Shown piece by piece: positions 1 through 9,501 of a stretch of DNA of 64,000 nucleotides. This DNA comes from Beijerinckiaceae bacterium. GTDB taxonomy: Bacteria; Pseudomonadota; Alphaproteobacteria; Rhizobiales; Beijerinckiaceae. The stretch is from NCBI GenBank assembly GCA_027532775.1, contig JAPZTO010000003.1:806001-870000 (forward strand), in the 5' to 3' direction. The translations under genes were made by a program, and so were the position numbers. The notes under the pieces were generated by a model that saw only the letters and a program-made list of their open reading frames with translations, was not told the origin of the DNA and did no database searches. Numbering within the stretch: position 1 is the stretch's first letter; each line of letters begins with the position of its first letter.

Positions 1-203
1 TCGATCCTGCGCTCTATGCCGGGTCGGATGGCCGCATGCTGAAAATCAAGCTCGGCCGCAATGCGCCGGAACTCGAGATGACCGGGCAGGATTATTTCGC
101 GAAGGTCGTGCTGCCGAATTTCTATTTCCACGCGTCCATGGCCTACGCGATCCTTCGCCATTGCGGCGTCGAACTGGGCAAGGGCGATTTCCTGAACCGG
201 TGA
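1..203 (+). CDS. DUF1993 family protein, C-terminal fragment
   Basis: Only the last 66 residues are present; the gene starts left of the window. The reading frame runs open from base 3 to the TGA at 201-203. The fragment contains the conserved end of DUF1993 proteins: a PELEMTGQDYF segment, then LPNFYFHASMAYAILRHCG and a terminal GKGDFLNR. DUF1993 proteins are small helical cytoplasmic proteins, sometimes likened to the DinB fold, with no established reaction. The next gene starts about 100 bp downstream on the same strand and looks unrelated. The family call rests on recall of the motif. Confidence 0.75.
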   Translation, partial: DPALYAGSDGRMLKIKLGRNAPELEMTGQDYFAKVVLPNFYFHASMAYAILRHCGVELGKGDFLNR

Positions 204-301
204 AGCCGGGAGCGGCGGATTGACTTTCAGTTTAGGTCAATCATGCTGACCCAAAACAGGCGGCGGGGAAACCGTTCCGCCAAGCGCAAGGGAAGAACCC
301 C

Positions 302-1708
302 ATGGCCGACCTCCAGAAGCCCTCGCCCGCCACGATCGCGGCCGTCACGCTCGCCCTCCAGCAGCGTTTCGGCAATCGCTGCGTGACCAGCGAGGCCGTG
401 CGCCAGCAGCACGCGCATACGACGACCTGGCTCGCGACCCAGCCGCCGGATATGGTGGTCTTCATCGAGACGGCGGACGAGGTGCAGCAGGTTGTCCAAG
501 TCTGCGCGGAGCACAAGATGCCGGTCATCCCGTTCGGCGCGGGCTCCTCGCTCGAGGGCCATCTCAACGCGCCGCGCGGCGGCGTCTCGATCGACCTTTC
601 GGGCATGAAGCGCATCCTCGAGGTCCATCCGGAGGATCTCGACTGTGTGGTCGAGCCGGGCGTGACGCGCAAGGAACTCAACGATTATCTCAAGAGCTAC
701 GGGCTGTTCTTCCCCATCGATCCCGGTGCGGATGCCTCGATCGGCGGCATGGTCGCGACGCGGGCCTCGGGCACGAATGCCGTCCGCTACGGCACGATGA
801 AGGACAATGTGATCGCGCTCGAGGCGGTGATGCCGAATGGCGAGATCGTCACCACCGCGCGGCGGGCCAGGAAAACCAGCGCGGGCTATGACCTGACGCG
901 GCTGCTTGTCGGCTCGGAAGGCACGCTCGGCGTGGTCACCAAGATCACGCTCAAGCTGCATGGCCTGCCGGAGGCGATCTCCGCCGGGGTCTGCCCGTTC
1001 CCGAGCGTCAAGGCGGCGGCAGATGCCACGATCATGACCATCCAGACGGGGCTGCCGGTGGCGCGGATCGAACTGCTCGATGCGATGCAGGTCAAGGCGG
1101 TCAATGCCTATTCCAAGCTCTCGATGCCGGAAACACCGGTCCTGCTGGTGGAGTTCCATGGCACCGAGCAGGGCGTGGCGGAACAGGCCGAACGCTTCGG
1201 CGAGATCGCGGCCGAACTGGGCGGCGGGCCGTTTGACTGGGCGACCAAGCCGGAGGACCGGACGCGGCTCTGGCAGGCGCGGCATGATGCCTATTGGTCC
1301 GTCATGGCGCTGCGTCCGGGCGTGAAGCCCTTCGCGACAGATGTCTGCGTGCCGATCTCGCGCCTCGCCGATTGCATCGAGGAGACGCAGGCGGACATCG
1401 CCGCCAGCGGGCTGATCGCCCCGATTGTCGGCCATGTCGGCGACGGGAATTTCCACACCTCGGTGCTGGTCGATACCGCCAGCGATGAGGAAATGGCCGT
1501 GGTGAAGGGTTTCCTGACCCGTCTTGTCGAACGGGCACACCGGATGGAGGGCACCTGCACCGGCGAACACGGGGTCGGGCAGGGCAAGATGAAGTATCTC
1601 GAGCCCGAACTCGGTGCGCCCGCCCTCGATACCATGCGGCTGATCAAGCGGGCCCTCGATCCGGACAACATCATGAATCCCGGGAAGATCGTCACGCTTC
1701 AGCCGTGA
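302..1708 (+). CDS. FAD-binding oxidoreductase, D-lactate dehydrogenase (cytochrome)/glycolate oxidase GlcD type
   Basis: A 468-residue flavoprotein of the FAD_binding_4 plus FAD-oxidase_C family, which oxidises D-2-hydroxy acids such as D-lactate or glycolate to 2-oxo acids and passes electrons to the respiratory chain or cytochrome c. The N-terminal half carries the PCMH-type FAD fold (PFGAGSSLEGH near 78-90, IGGMVATRASGTNAVRYG near 148-166, GSEGTLGVV near 202-210). The C-terminal half has the substrate and metal-site signatures GHVGDGNFH (about 376) and CTGEHGVG (about 418). ATG 302 has GGGAAG just upstream. No FeS partner (GlcE/F) is nearby, which favours the single-subunit DLD type. The exact substrate cannot be told from sequence. 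Confidence 0.88.
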   Translation: MADLQKPSPATIAAVTLALQQRFGNRCVTSEAVRQQHAHTTTWLATQPPDMVVFIETADEVQQVVQVCAEHKMPVIPFGAGSSLEGHLNAPRGGVSIDLSGMKRILEVHPEDLDCVVEPGVTRKELNDYLKSYGLFFPIDPGADASIGGMVATRASGTNAVRYGTMKDNVIALEAVMPNGEIVTTARRARKTSAGYDLTRLLVGSEGTLGVVTKITLKLHGLPEAISAGVCPFPSVKAAADATIMTIQTGLPVARIELLDAMQVKAVNAYSKLSMPETPVLLVEFHGTEQGVAEQAERFGEIAAELGGGPFDWATKPEDRTRLWQARHDAYWSVMALRPGVKPFATDVCVPISRLADCIEETQADIAASGLIAPIVGHVGDGNFHTSVLVDTASDEEMAVVKGFLTRLVERAHRMEGTCTGEHGVGQGKMKYLEPELGAPALDTMRLIKRALDPDNIMNPGKIVTLQP

Positions 1709-1803
1709 TCATTGCGTCCTTTCGCGCTAGGTTGTGAACGGGAGCCGACCGGCAGGGTGGTGATTCTGCCCGTCCTGCCACCGTGTCGTGAACGGGAGAG
1801 AGT

Positions 1804-4800
1804 GTGCGGGATCTGCTGACCGGCCTTGCCGCCCTTGTTGCCCTGGCGCTGATCGCGCTGATGGTCGGGCCGCATTTTGTCGACTGGGACAGCCAGCGCC
1901 TGCGTGTGGCCGGGCTGGTCAGCCAGCGGCTGGGCATGCCGGCGACGATCTCCGGCCCACTCTCGATCCGCTTCCTGCCGACACCGACGCTCGATGCGGA
2001 ACGCATCACGCTCGGGCCGGCGGAACGGCCGGTCGTGCAGATGCGGCGGCTGCATCTCGCGCTCTCGGCCACGGCGCTCCTTTCCGGAAAGCTGGCCTTT
2101 GCCGAAGCGGAGGCCGAGGAGCCGGTGCTGTTCCTCGAGGCGCTGCGGCCCTGGCTCGACCAGCTCGACCAGGAGGGACGCGCGCCGGCGTTGCCGGCTA
2201 TCGGCTTCGAGGCCCTGCTTCTCGACAGGCTGTCCCTCGTCGAGGCTCCGGGGGCAGCCGGCGCGGTGCTTGCCGGTCCCTTTACCGTTCGGATCGAGGC
2301 ACCGAACCTTGCCGGCCCTCTCCGGATCCAGGGGCAGGATGCCGGGCAGCAGCGTGACCTGAAAATCCAGCTTGGCCAGTTTGACAAGGGCCGTGCCCGC
2401 CTGCGCGGCACGCTCGAGGACCGGGCTTTCGGCGGGCGCCTTGCGCTCGACGGCTGGTTTGCGCTGCCCGGCGTGGCGGGGCGGCCGCTCTTCGATGGCT
2501 CGGCCAGCTATAACGGTAACCCCGTGATGGGTGAGCAGAAGCTCCAGCTGCCGTTCCAGGGCAGTGCCCGCCTTGTTGTCCAGCGCAACCAGATGATCGC
2601 CGATCCTGTCAATCTGACGTTGGGAAGCGCGGATCAGGGCGTTGCCTGGGCAGGCCAGGCCTATCTCGACATGGCGGGGCCCCGCCCGCGGCTGAAGGGG
2701 CGCCTCGATGCGAAACGGATCGACGGGGCCGCCCTGCTCGGTACGGCGCCGGAAGGGCGACGTCCGTTCCGCCCCGATCCCGGCCTGATGCCGGTTGTGC
2801 CCTGGCTGGATGGCGAGGTTGAGCTCGGCCTCGGCGTGCTGCAACTGCCCGGCGGGCTTGTGCAGAACGTGCTGGTCCGGGCCGGTTTCGATGGCGGTTC
2901 CGCCCGGCTGGAAGCCGCCTCGGCGGATCTTCCCGGCGGGACCCGTCTCGCCTTCACGCGGGCGGAGGGGGCCGGCCCGACGGCGATTGACGGGACACTC
3001 GGCGTGGAAACCGAGGAATTGCACATCCTCGCCGGCTGGTTGCGTGGCGGCGAGCACCTGTCTCAATTGCCGCAGCGGGCCCGGCTCGGGGTGCGGCTGA
3101 AGGGTGATTTCGCGGGGATCGCGCTCGAACAATTCGAGATTGACAGTCCGGCCGGGCAATTGCGCGGGATGGGCCGGTTCGCACCGGCCAGCGCGCTTGC
3201 CGGGTCGTTGCCGCGTCTGGCACTGGACCTGCGCGCCGAGCGCTTCGACGGCCGCGTGCTGGCAGCGCTCGACCCGCTTCGCCCCGTGCCCGGGCTCGAT
3301 CTCTCGACGCGGCTTTCCATCGCCCGCCTTGTCGTCGACGGCCGTGATATGGGCGGGCTCGATGTCGATCTCGAGCGGGCCCAGGAGAACGGAACGCTGC
3401 GCCACCTCAAGCTGACCGGTCCGCGCGGCGAGAGCATCCTCCTCACCGGAACCGCCTCCGGCGATGGCCTCAACCTGACGGCCAAGCTCGATGCGCCTCG
3501 TCTCGGCGAGCTGAGCCGCGTGGCCGCTGCCCTGCTGCCGGGGACGGTGACGGAGATGATCGTCACGCGCGCCGCAGCGTTGGAGCCGGCCCTCGCGGTG
3601 GCCAATATCCGCCTGCAGGACAAGGCCGGCGAAGCCACGTGGGACGTCGCCTTCGATGGCAAATTCGCCGGCACCGAGGCGCGGGGGCGCAGCCAGTCCC
3701 TGCTGAAGGGTGACCAGCTCCATCTCTCGCTCGAAGGGCGGCTCGCCAATCCGGACGGATCGCGCCTCGCCTCACAGCTTTCCGGCGTGACGCTGCCTGC
3801 CGGAGAGGGCGAGGGTCTCGTCACCTTCCGGGCCGAGGGCAATCCGCGCCGGCTCGTTTCCGGGCAGGTCGAGGCCCGGCTGGGCCAGACCGAGTTCCGC
3901 CTCGATGGCGGGCTGAACCCGTTCCGCTCCAGCCCGGTCGAGGGGCGCATGACGCTGGCGACGGAAGATGCCGGCCGGATCGGCCGGGCGTTGATCGGGA
4001 ACCGGGCTACATTGGGCGATGGCCGGCCGGCCCGGATTGCCGCCACCCTGCGCGGTTCGCGCGAGACGATCACCCTCGGCGATCTCGATGCCCGGCTGGG
4101 CGATCTGCCGGTCCGGGGCGAGATCGCCTTCGACCTGACGCGCGCCGGGCAGGTGGCAGGGCAGATCCGTGCGGGTGAACTTTCTCTCGAGGGGATGCTG
4201 GCGCCGGCCACGGGGCGGGGCTGGCCGGATTTCGGGGCCAGCTGGCCGAAGACCGGCTTCGGCGAGGCTGTCCGGCCGCCCCTGGCTGGCGACCTGTGGA
4301 TCGAGGCTGAACGGCTTATCCTGCCCGGGGGCAGCCGGCTTGAAGGGCCACAATTCGTCTATCGTTTCGGACCCGATTCGGCCGCGCTGGAGGCATTCGA
4401 GGCCCGTTCGGGCGATGCTCGCGTCTCGGGCGGGCTGACATTGCTGCGAAAGGGCGATCTTTTGGAGGCGGCGGGGCGGCTTGAACTTGCCCGCTGGCCC
4501 CTCGCCGCTCCCGGGGGGAGGCTGTCCGGTTCGCTGCCCTTTTCGGCCTCGGGCGGGACATGGCTGGACCTTGTCGCCAGTCTGGCGGGGGCGGGCCAGC
4601 TCGCCTTCGACGATCTGGTGGTGGCGGGGCTGGACCCCGATGCGCTGAAGCGGGTCAGCGCGATCCCGATCGACAGGATCGACCCCGTAACCGAGCTGAC
4701 CGTGGGTGCGCTTGTCGACACGGCGCTGCAGCAGGGCGAATGGCGCGTGCCCGGCCGGTTGCAGCCGGCGGGCATGAGCAACGGGCAGTTGCGCGTCAGC

Positions 4801-5415
4801 CTTGCCGCCGAACCGGCGGGCACCGCGGGGGCCGAAGGGGTAATTGTCCAGCCCTCCATCCTGTTCGATCTGGTGCGCCGAGAGGTCGAGGCCCGGTTCC
4901 AGCTTCGCCAGACCGGAATTCCCCCGGGCTGGCGCGGGGCCGCGCCCGAGATCGGGCTGACCCTCGCCTCGCGGCATGATCCGCGCCGCCCGGGGATGTC
5001 GCCGCTGCAGCGGCGGATCGATGTCGCCTCGCTGCTCAATGGCTTCCTCGCCATGGCCATACAGCGCGATCTTGAGAAGGCCGAGGCTTTCGAGGCCGAC
5101 CTGCGCGAGCGCGCGGCCCATCTGCGGCGCCAGCGGGCGGATCGGTTCACCGAGCGCCGGCAGCGCGAAATCCGGGAGGTCGAGGCCGCGATCGAGCAGG
5201 AGGCGGCCACGATCCGCCGTCGCGCTGCTGCTGCTGCGGAATTCGAGCGGCAACGGAGCCTCCGGGAAGAGCAGGCCCGTCAGGCCGAACTGGCGCGGCG
5301 GGCCGAGGAGGAGCGGGTCCGTCGGGAGGCGCAGCAGCGCCAGGAGCCGGCCCCGCCGCCCGCGCGCGCAATGCCGCTTGACCTGACGGCGCCCGCTTTG
5401 GCGCCACCGGGCTGA
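1804..5415 (+). CDS. AsmA-family envelope biogenesis protein
   Basis: A 1203-residue protein with an N-terminal membrane anchor (LLTGLAALVALALIALMVG) followed by the typical AsmA opening (VDWDSQRLRVAGLVSQRLG), where the pattern of an amphipathic strand and a basement-membrane-like repeat begins. AsmA/TamB/YhdP proteins are bridge-like and help move phospholipids or assemble the outer membrane. The body is Gly/Leu/Arg-rich beta-repeat sequence. The last ~110 residues differ: a highly charged Glu/Arg/Gln coiled coil (about 1085-1180) ending in a Pro/Ala tail. The start is GTG 1804 with GGGAGAG upstream; no ATG fits better. It converges on the next gene with a 6-bp gap. Confidence 0.85.
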   Translation: MRDLLTGLAALVALALIALMVGPHFVDWDSQRLRVAGLVSQRLGMPATISGPLSIRFLPTPTLDAERITLGPAERPVVQMRRLHLALSATALLSGKLAFAEAEAEEPVLFLEALRPWLDQLDQEGRAPALPAIGFEALLLDRLSLVEAPGAAGAVLAGPFTVRIEAPNLAGPLRIQGQDAGQQRDLKIQLGQFDKGRARLRGTLEDRAFGGRLALDGWFALPGVAGRPLFDGSASYNGNPVMGEQKLQLPFQGSARLVVQRNQMIADPVNLTLGSADQGVAWAGQAYLDMAGPRPRLKGRLDAKRIDGAALLGTAPEGRRPFRPDPGLMPVVPWLDGEVELGLGVLQLPGGLVQNVLVRAGFDGGSARLEAASADLPGGTRLAFTRAEGAGPTAIDGTLGVETEELHILAGWLRGGEHLSQLPQRARLGVRLKGDFAGIALEQFEIDSPAGQLRGMGRFAPASALAGSLPRLALDLRAERFDGRVLAALDPLRPVPGLDLSTRLSIARLVVDGRDMGGLDVDLERAQENGTLRHLKLTGPRGESILLTGTASGDGLNLTAKLDAPRLGELSRVAAALLPGTVTEMIVTRAAALEPALAVANIRLQDKAGEATWDVAFDGKFAGTEARGRSQSLLKGDQLHLSLEGRLANPDGSRLASQLSGVTLPAGEGEGLVTFRAEGNPRRLVSGQVEARLGQTEFRLDGGLNPFRSSPVEGRMTLATEDAGRIGRALIGNRATLGDGRPARIAATLRGSRETITLGDLDARLGDLPVRGEIAFDLTRAGQVAGQIRAGELSLEGMLAPATGRGWPDFGASWPKTGFGEAVRPPLAGDLWIEAERLILPGGSRLEGPQFVYRFGPDSAALEAFEARSGDARVSGGLTLLRKGDLLEAAGRLELARWPLAAPGGRLSGSLPFSASGGTWLDLVASLAGAGQLAFDDLVVAGLDPDALKRVSAIPIDRIDPVTELTVGALVDTALQQGEWRVPGRLQPAGMSNGQLRVSLAAEPAGTAGAEGVIVQPSILFDLVRREVEARFQLRQTGIPPGWRGAAPEIGLTLASRHDPRRPGMSPLQRRIDVASLLNGFLAMAIQRDLEKAEAFEADLRERAAHLRRQRADRFTERRQREIREVEAAIEQEAATIRRRAAAAAEFERQRSLREEQARQAELARRAEEERVRREAQQRQEPAPPPARAMPLDLTAPALAPPG

Positions 5416-5421
5416 GGCTGG

Positions 5422-5667
5422 TCAGCGTTCCGGGCCGGGCTGCTGCGCCATGGCGCCACCGGCGATCAGCCATTCGAGCAGGTGCACGCGGATCGCCGAG
5501 GAGAGGTTGCCCTCGCGGCGCTCGCGGTCGATCTCCTCGACCAGCGCGCTCAGGCTGCGGCCCTCGCTCTCCGCTTTCTGCCGCAGGAAACGCCAGAAAG
5601 GTTCCTCGAGCGAAATCGAGGTGGCGTGCCCGGCAATGCGCAGGCTGCGCTTGATCACGGCGGGCAT
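5422..5667 (-). CDS. Ribbon-helix-helix domain protein
   Basis: An 81-residue protein with an RHH_4-type arc: a strand (KRSLRIAGHATSISLEEPFW) followed by two helices (FLRQKAESEGRSLSALVEEID). RHH proteins bind DNA as dimers through the antiparallel strand pair. The family is widespread in alphaproteobacteria as a small stand-alone gene. It starts three bases after the DUF4169 stop, so the two are almost certainly cotranscribed. The target is unknown; a role as a nucleic-acid-binding regulator is inferred from the fold only. Confidence 0.8.
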   Translation of the reverse strand: MPAVIKRSLRIAGHATSISLEEPFWRFLRQKAESEGRSLSALVEEIDRERREGNLSSAIRVHLLEWLIAGGAMAQQPGPER

Positions 5668-5670
5668 GGA

Positions 5671-5868
5671 TCAGCGGTTCGGATCGGTGTCGGGTTCGAT
5701 GCGGCCCGCCTCGTGCAGGCGGTGCCGGCGGGCTTCCTCGGCCTTGCGGACCTGCTTTTCCGCCTTGGTCTGGCCGTAGCGGATGCGGTTTTCCTGCGCC
5801 TGGCGCTCCGCCTCTGCGCGGGCCAGCTTCTTGCGGGCCTGCCGGAAGTTGATGATGGTGTCGCTCAT
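5671..5868 (-). CDS. DUF4169 family protein
   Basis: A 65-residue basic, helical protein. The start was set at the ATG whose product begins MSDTIINFRQARKKLARAEA, the usual DUF4169 N-terminus; an in-frame upstream start would add 25 residues unlike the family. The rest (ENRIRYGQTKAEKQ) matches the family pattern of Arg/Lys/Ala-rich coil with a conserved G-R/Q-TKAEK motif. The function is unknown. It is immediately followed by the ribbon-helix-helix gene; the two probably form one transcript together with the upstream methyltransferase gene. Confidence 0.82.
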   Translation of the reverse strand: MSDTIINFRQARKKLARAEAERQAQENRIRYGQTKAEKQVRKAEEARRHRLHEAGRIEPDTDPNR

Positions 5869-5926
5869 CGTGGTGCTGCTGGCCCTGAACCGCCCGGATT
5901 GCCCGTTCCGGCGGAGGATGCCCGCA

Positions 5927-6619
5927 TCAGTCGCGGATGGCAATGAAGCTCTTGGTCAGGCCGAAGAAGCGTTCCTTGATCATGCGGGCCGGTTCGGGGA
6001 ACAGGGCCCGGAACCGTACGGCATCGACCATGATCGCATCCTCGCAGAAGCGCATCGCGTCATCGAGGCTCGCGGCTTTCGGAAATGCGCCGAGGGCCAT
6101 GTGCCGCGTCCACCAGATGCGCATCGGCATCGGCAGCCAGTGGAAGAACGGGGCGCGGAAATGCGGCTCGATCGGGAAGCCGAAGGCAGGCGTCTGCACA
6201 TAGTAGCACGGGGCGAGGCGCTGGACTTCCGCCGCCATGGCGCGCATCGCCCCCCATCGGCCGACATGTTCGATGACCGAATTGGAATGGACGATGTCGA
6301 AGCTGTTATCCGCGAATTCCGGCATCGCACAGGCATTGCCGGCCAGCGAGGTGAAGCGCGGATCGCTGACGCGCTCGGCCTGGAGGTTGACGAGCGTGAA
6401 ATGCACGTCATGCCGCTTCCAGAGCGGTTCGACCGCCAGCCAGTATTCGGAGGTGCCGCCGACATCGAGAATGCGGGCGGAGCCTTTCTCCGCCACCACC
6501 TTGTCGATCAGTGCCGTGATATAGGCAAAGCGCTTCAGGCGGAACGAACTCAGCGGCGAGGCCTCGCCCTGGATGGAAACCTTGTTCGCGGTCTGGATCG
6601 TTCCGGATGCTGACGCCAT
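5927..6619 (-). CDS. Class I SAM-dependent methyltransferase
   Basis: A 230-residue protein with a Rossmann-type methyltransferase core. The SAM-binding motif I is ILDVGGTSEYW (about 53-63), an acidic strand-2 end follows (FTLVNLQAE), and motif IV-like NSFDIVHSNSVIEHVG is characteristic of Methyltransf_11/25 proteins. The C-terminal PHFRAPFFHWLPMPMRIWW segment resembles methyltransferases acting on sugars or lipids, but the substrate is not identifiable. ATG 6619 was preferred over the upstream TTG 6673 because an AGGAAGG ribosome site lies 9 nt upstream. That site sits inside a perfect inverted repeat (6626-6652). Confidence 0.8.
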   Translation of the reverse strand: MASASGTIQTANKVSIQGEASPLSSFRLKRFAYITALIDKVVAEKGSARILDVGGTSEYWLAVEPLWKRHDVHFTLVNLQAERVSDPRFTSLAGNACAMPEFADNSFDIVHSNSVIEHVGRWGAMRAMAAEVQRLAPCYYVQTPAFGFPIEPHFRAPFFHWLPMPMRIWWTRHMALGAFPKAASLDDAMRFCEDAIMVDAVRFRALFPEPARMIKERFFGLTKSFIAIRD

Positions 6620-6625
6620 GCCCTG

Positions 6626-6652
6626 AGCCCTTCCTGTTCTGACGGAAGGGCT
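6626..6652 (-). promoter_or_regulatory. Hairpin covering the methyltransferase ribosome-binding site
   Basis: A perfect 9-bp inverted repeat (AGCCCTTCC, 9-nt loop, GGAAGGGCT). On the minus-strand transcript the 3' arm includes the GGAAGG Shine-Dalgarno of the methyltransferase gene. No T-run follows, so it is not an ordinary terminator. It could lower or regulate translation initiation; this is inference. Confidence 0.4.
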
Positions 6653-6685
6653 TAGGCCGGGCATGTTTGACAACCCCTAAACGCC

Positions 6686-6718
6686 GGTAAAAAGCCGGGT
6701 TTCGTGATGAATCCCGGT
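6686..6718 (-). terminator. Rho-independent terminator after fumC
   Basis: On the minus strand an imperfect stem (CCGGG/CCCGG extended by TTC/GAA around a mismatch) is followed by CTTTTT. It lies about 25 bp past the fumC stop and separates fumC from the methyltransferase gene. Confidence 0.6.
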
Positions 6719-6742
6719 TTAAGGCGATCGTCGGAATGCCGC

Positions 6743-8128
6743 TCAACCCGGCGAGATCATGTTTTCCGGGCGGACGATGGCGTCGAAATCCTCGGCGGGG
6801 ATGCCGTCCTTGATCGCTTCCTCGCGCAGGGTCGTGCCGTTCTTGTGCGCGGTCTTCGCGATTTTCGCCGCGCGGTCATAGCCGTATTTTTCCTTCAGCG
6901 GCGTGACCAGCATCAGCGAGTTGCGCAGGCCCGCCTCGATATTGTCGAGGCGCGGTTCGATGCCGACAACGCAATTGTCGGTGAAGGACACCGCCGCATC
7001 GGCCAGCAGGCGGACCGATTGCAGGAAGTTGTAGGCCATCATCGGGTTGAACACGTTCAGCTCGAAATGGCCCTGGCTGCCGGCAAAGCCCATCGCGGCA
7101 TTGTTGCCGTGGATATGGGCGGCGACCTGCGTCAGTGCCTCGCACTGGGTGGGGTTGACCTTGCCCGGCATGATCGAGGAGCCCGGCTCGTTTTCCGGCA
7201 GCGCGAGTTCGCCGAGGCCGGCGCGCGGGCCCGAACCGAGGAAGCGGATATCGTTGGCGATCTTGAAGCAGCTCATCGCCACGGTGGTGATGGCGCCATG
7301 CGTCATGACCATCGCGTCATGCGCGGCCAGGGCCTCGAACTTGTTCGGCGCCGTGGTGAAGGGCAGACCGGTGATGCCGGCGATCTTCTCGGCCACCTTT
7401 TCCGCGAAGCCGACCGGCGAGGCGAGGCCGGTGCCGACGGCGGTGCCGCCCTGCGCCAGTTCCATCAGCATCGGCAGCGTCATCTGGACGCGGGCAATGC
7501 CGTTCTCGATCTGCTTGGCATAGCCGGAGAATTCCTGGCCAAGCGTGACCGGCGTCGCGTCCTGCGTGTGGGTGCGGCCGATCTTGATGATATGTGCCCA
7601 GGCCTTCGCCTTGGCATCCAGCGCGCTATGGAGGTGCTTCAGCGCCGGCAGCAGCCGCTCGACGACTTCCGCGGCGCAGGCAATGTGCATCGCCGTCGGG
7701 AAGGTGTCGTTCGAGGATTGCGACATGTTGACATGGTCATTCGGATGGACCGGTTTCTTCGAGCCCATCTCGCCGCCGAGCATCTCGATCGCCCGGTTCG
7801 AAATGACCTCGTTGGCATTCATGTTCGACTGGGTGCCGGAGCCGGTCTGCCAGACCACCAGCGGGAAATGCGCGTCGAGCTTGCCGTCGATGACTTCCTG
7901 CGCGGCTTCGATGATGACGGCGCCCAGCTTCGGATCCAGCTTGCCGAGCGCGATATTGGCTTCGGCCGCAGCCCGCTTGACGATGCCGAGGGCCTTGACA
8001 ATCGGCTGCGGCTGCTTCTCCCAGCCGATCCTGAAATTCCCGAGGCTCCGTTCGGCCTGCGCACCCCAATAGGCCGTCGTCTCGACCTCGATGGGGCCAA
8101 ACGTGTCGGTTTCGATGCGCTTCGCCAT
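6743..8128 (-). CDS. fumC: Fumarate hydratase, class II
   Basis: A 461-residue iron-independent fumarase that interconverts fumarate and L-malate in the TCA cycle as a cytoplasmic homotetramer. The fumarase/aspartase signature [11 protein letters not shown] is present (about 316-326), as are [14 protein letters not shown], the substrate-binding [17 protein letters not shown] region and [14 protein letters not shown]. The start was chosen at the ATG giving [15 protein letters not shown], the normal FumC N-terminus and length; the longer upstream frame is not conserved. A terminator follows the gene. It is divergent from the secreted DUF1176-like gene. Confidence 0.97.
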   Translation of the reverse strand: MAKRIETDTFGPIEVETTAYWGAQAERSLGNFRIGWEKQPQPIVKALGIVKRAAAEANIALGKLDPKLGAVIIEAAQEVIDGKLDAHFPLVVWQTGSGTQSNMNANEVISNRAIEMLGGEMGSKKPVHPNDHVNMSQSSNDTFPTAMHIACAAEVVERLLPALKHLHSALDAKAKAWAHIIKIGRTHTQDATPVTLGQEFSGYAKQIENGIARVQMTLPMLMELAQGGTAVGTGLASPVGFAEKVAEKIAGITGLPFTTAPNKFEALAAHDAMVMTHGAITTVAMSCFKIANDIRFLGSGPRAGLGELALPENEPGSSIMPGKVNPTQCEALTQVAAHIHGNNAAMGFAGSQGHFELNVFNPMMAYNFLQSVRLLADAAVSFTDNCVVGIEPRLDNIEAGLRNSLMLVTPLKEKYGYDRAAKIAKTAHKNGTTLREEAIKDGIPAEDFDAIVRPENMISPG

Positions 8129-8295
8129 GATCGCCTCTCGCTGCTCGTATCGGATGCTGCGCTCGCTAACACGCGACGGGAGCGGCTTCAACCGCGACGC
8201 AAGTCGTGTGCGGCCGGGCGCCCTCCGGAAGTCGGGCCGGTATTTTGACAGGGCGGGCGGCGCGTGCCACGTTTTGCCCAAGCAGGGGCACGAGC

Positions 8296-9492
8296 ATGAG
8301 ACGTTTGCGGTTCGCCATTTTCCTGGCGCTGGGCTGCGGCTGGTCCGCCGGCGGAACGGCACAGAACGTGCCGCCGCCGCCGAACGAGATTGACCTCAAG
8401 CTGTTCGACAAGGCCGAGGTGGATCGCTCCAAGGGGTGCTCGCTGTCGCTCTGGCAGGCCAACCGCGACCCCGAGAATGATCGTTTCGCCTTCATCTTCA
8501 CCGAGCGCTTCCGCGGTACGGCGCATCAGCGCGAGGCGGCGCAGATCAAGATCGGCACAAGCATCATCCCGCTCCAGCGGGTGGGCACGGGCGGCCGGAG
8601 CGAGGGATACGATGTCTATCCGTTCCAGCTCTACAAGATGCCGGACGAGCAGGGCTATGTCGTGCTCGACCTCAAGCTCGAGCCCGAGCAAGGCGAGGCG
8701 GTGGAGATTTCGAGCGGCAAGCTGATGGTGACGATGCTGGGCAAGCTGGCCTTCCGCGCCTCCGTCAAGGGCGGGGTGGGCTGTTCCGGCCCGCCTCTGC
8801 CGGGGCCTTCCGCCGCGCCGGTCGCCACAGCGCCTGCGCCTGCGCCCCGCGGGGGCCCGCAGGGCGCGCCGCCAAATGTCGCGGGTGGGCCGCTCACGGC
8901 CGGGACGATGGCACCCGGCGCAACCGCCGGTGGCACGCTTTCGGCCAGCAGCCAGACCCGGCCGCCCGCCACGGCTCAGCCGGCCCGCCCGGCCGTTTCC
9001 GGGCCGGATATGTTCGAGCGCTATTCGGTGCGCCAGCAGCAGGTGCCGGCCCGGTTCCTGCAGGGCATCAACCAGCGGTTCGGATGCACGGTTCCGGCGC
9101 AGCGCAACGGCATTACCGGGTTCCAGATGTCCGAGGAATCCGCGATCTGGCAGATCCCCTGTGACCGGTTCGGCCAGAACCAGACCTCGGTTTTCGCGCT
9201 GGTCTACCTCCCGGCGCCGGACCAGCAGTATGAGATCCTGGAAACGCCTTCACCGCGCGGGCTCGACCGCAAGCTTGATTCCGGCGTGCTGATGTCGGCG
9301 CAATGGGATGTCCGCAGCAGGACAGTGACGTCGCTCTATCCGGCCAGCGACCGGCAGGATTGCGGCATTTTCGAACGCCATGCCGTGACGCGGGAGGGCA
9401 AGCTCGCGCTGGTGGAATTCCGCGAGAAGACGCGGTGTGACGGCGTGGCCGGACGTCCCGACCAATGGCCGCTCGTGTTCGGACGCCGTTGA
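8296..9492 (+). CDS. Secreted protein with C-terminal DUF1176-like domain
   Basis: A 398-residue exported protein. A signal peptide ([20 protein letters not shown], cleavage near 22) is followed by a first domain (about 28-165, with [19 protein letters not shown]), a Pro/Ala/Gly linker (about 165-235), and a second domain with [10 protein letters not shown] and [20 protein letters not shown], then EKTRCDG. The second domain resembles DUF1176 proteins in its paired cysteines and its pattern of DCG, then F-L, then CDG. It is probably periplasmic and disulfide-bonded. The function is unknown. ATG 8296 is the start that gives a clean signal peptide. It converges on sspB with a 9-bp gap. Confidence 0.65.
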   Translation: MRRLRFAIFLALGCGWSAGGTAQNVPPPPNEIDLKLFDKAEVDRSKGCSLSLWQANRDPENDRFAFIFTERFRGTAHQREAAQIKIGTSIIPLQRVGTGGRSEGYDVYPFQLYKMPDEQGYVVLDLKLEPEQGEAVEISSGKLMVTMLGKLAFRASVKGGVGCSGPPLPGPSAAPVATAPAPAPRGGPQGAPPNVAGGPLTAGTMAPGATAGGTLSASSQTRPPATAQPARPAVSGPDMFERYSVRQQQVPARFLQGINQRFGCTVPAQRNGITGFQMSEESAIWQIPCDRFGQNQTSVFALVYLPAPDQQYEILETPSPRGLDRKLDSGVLMSAQWDVRSRTVTSLYPASDRQDCGIFERHAVTREGKLALVEFREKTRCDGVAGRPDQWPLVFGRR

Positions 9493-9501
9493 AAGGAGCG
9501 G

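Noticed and set aside
1699-3723. A 674-residue minus-strand frame opposite the AsmA-like gene
   Set aside because: Shadow frame in GC-rich DNA; the plus-strand AsmA frame has a signal anchor and a ribosome site.
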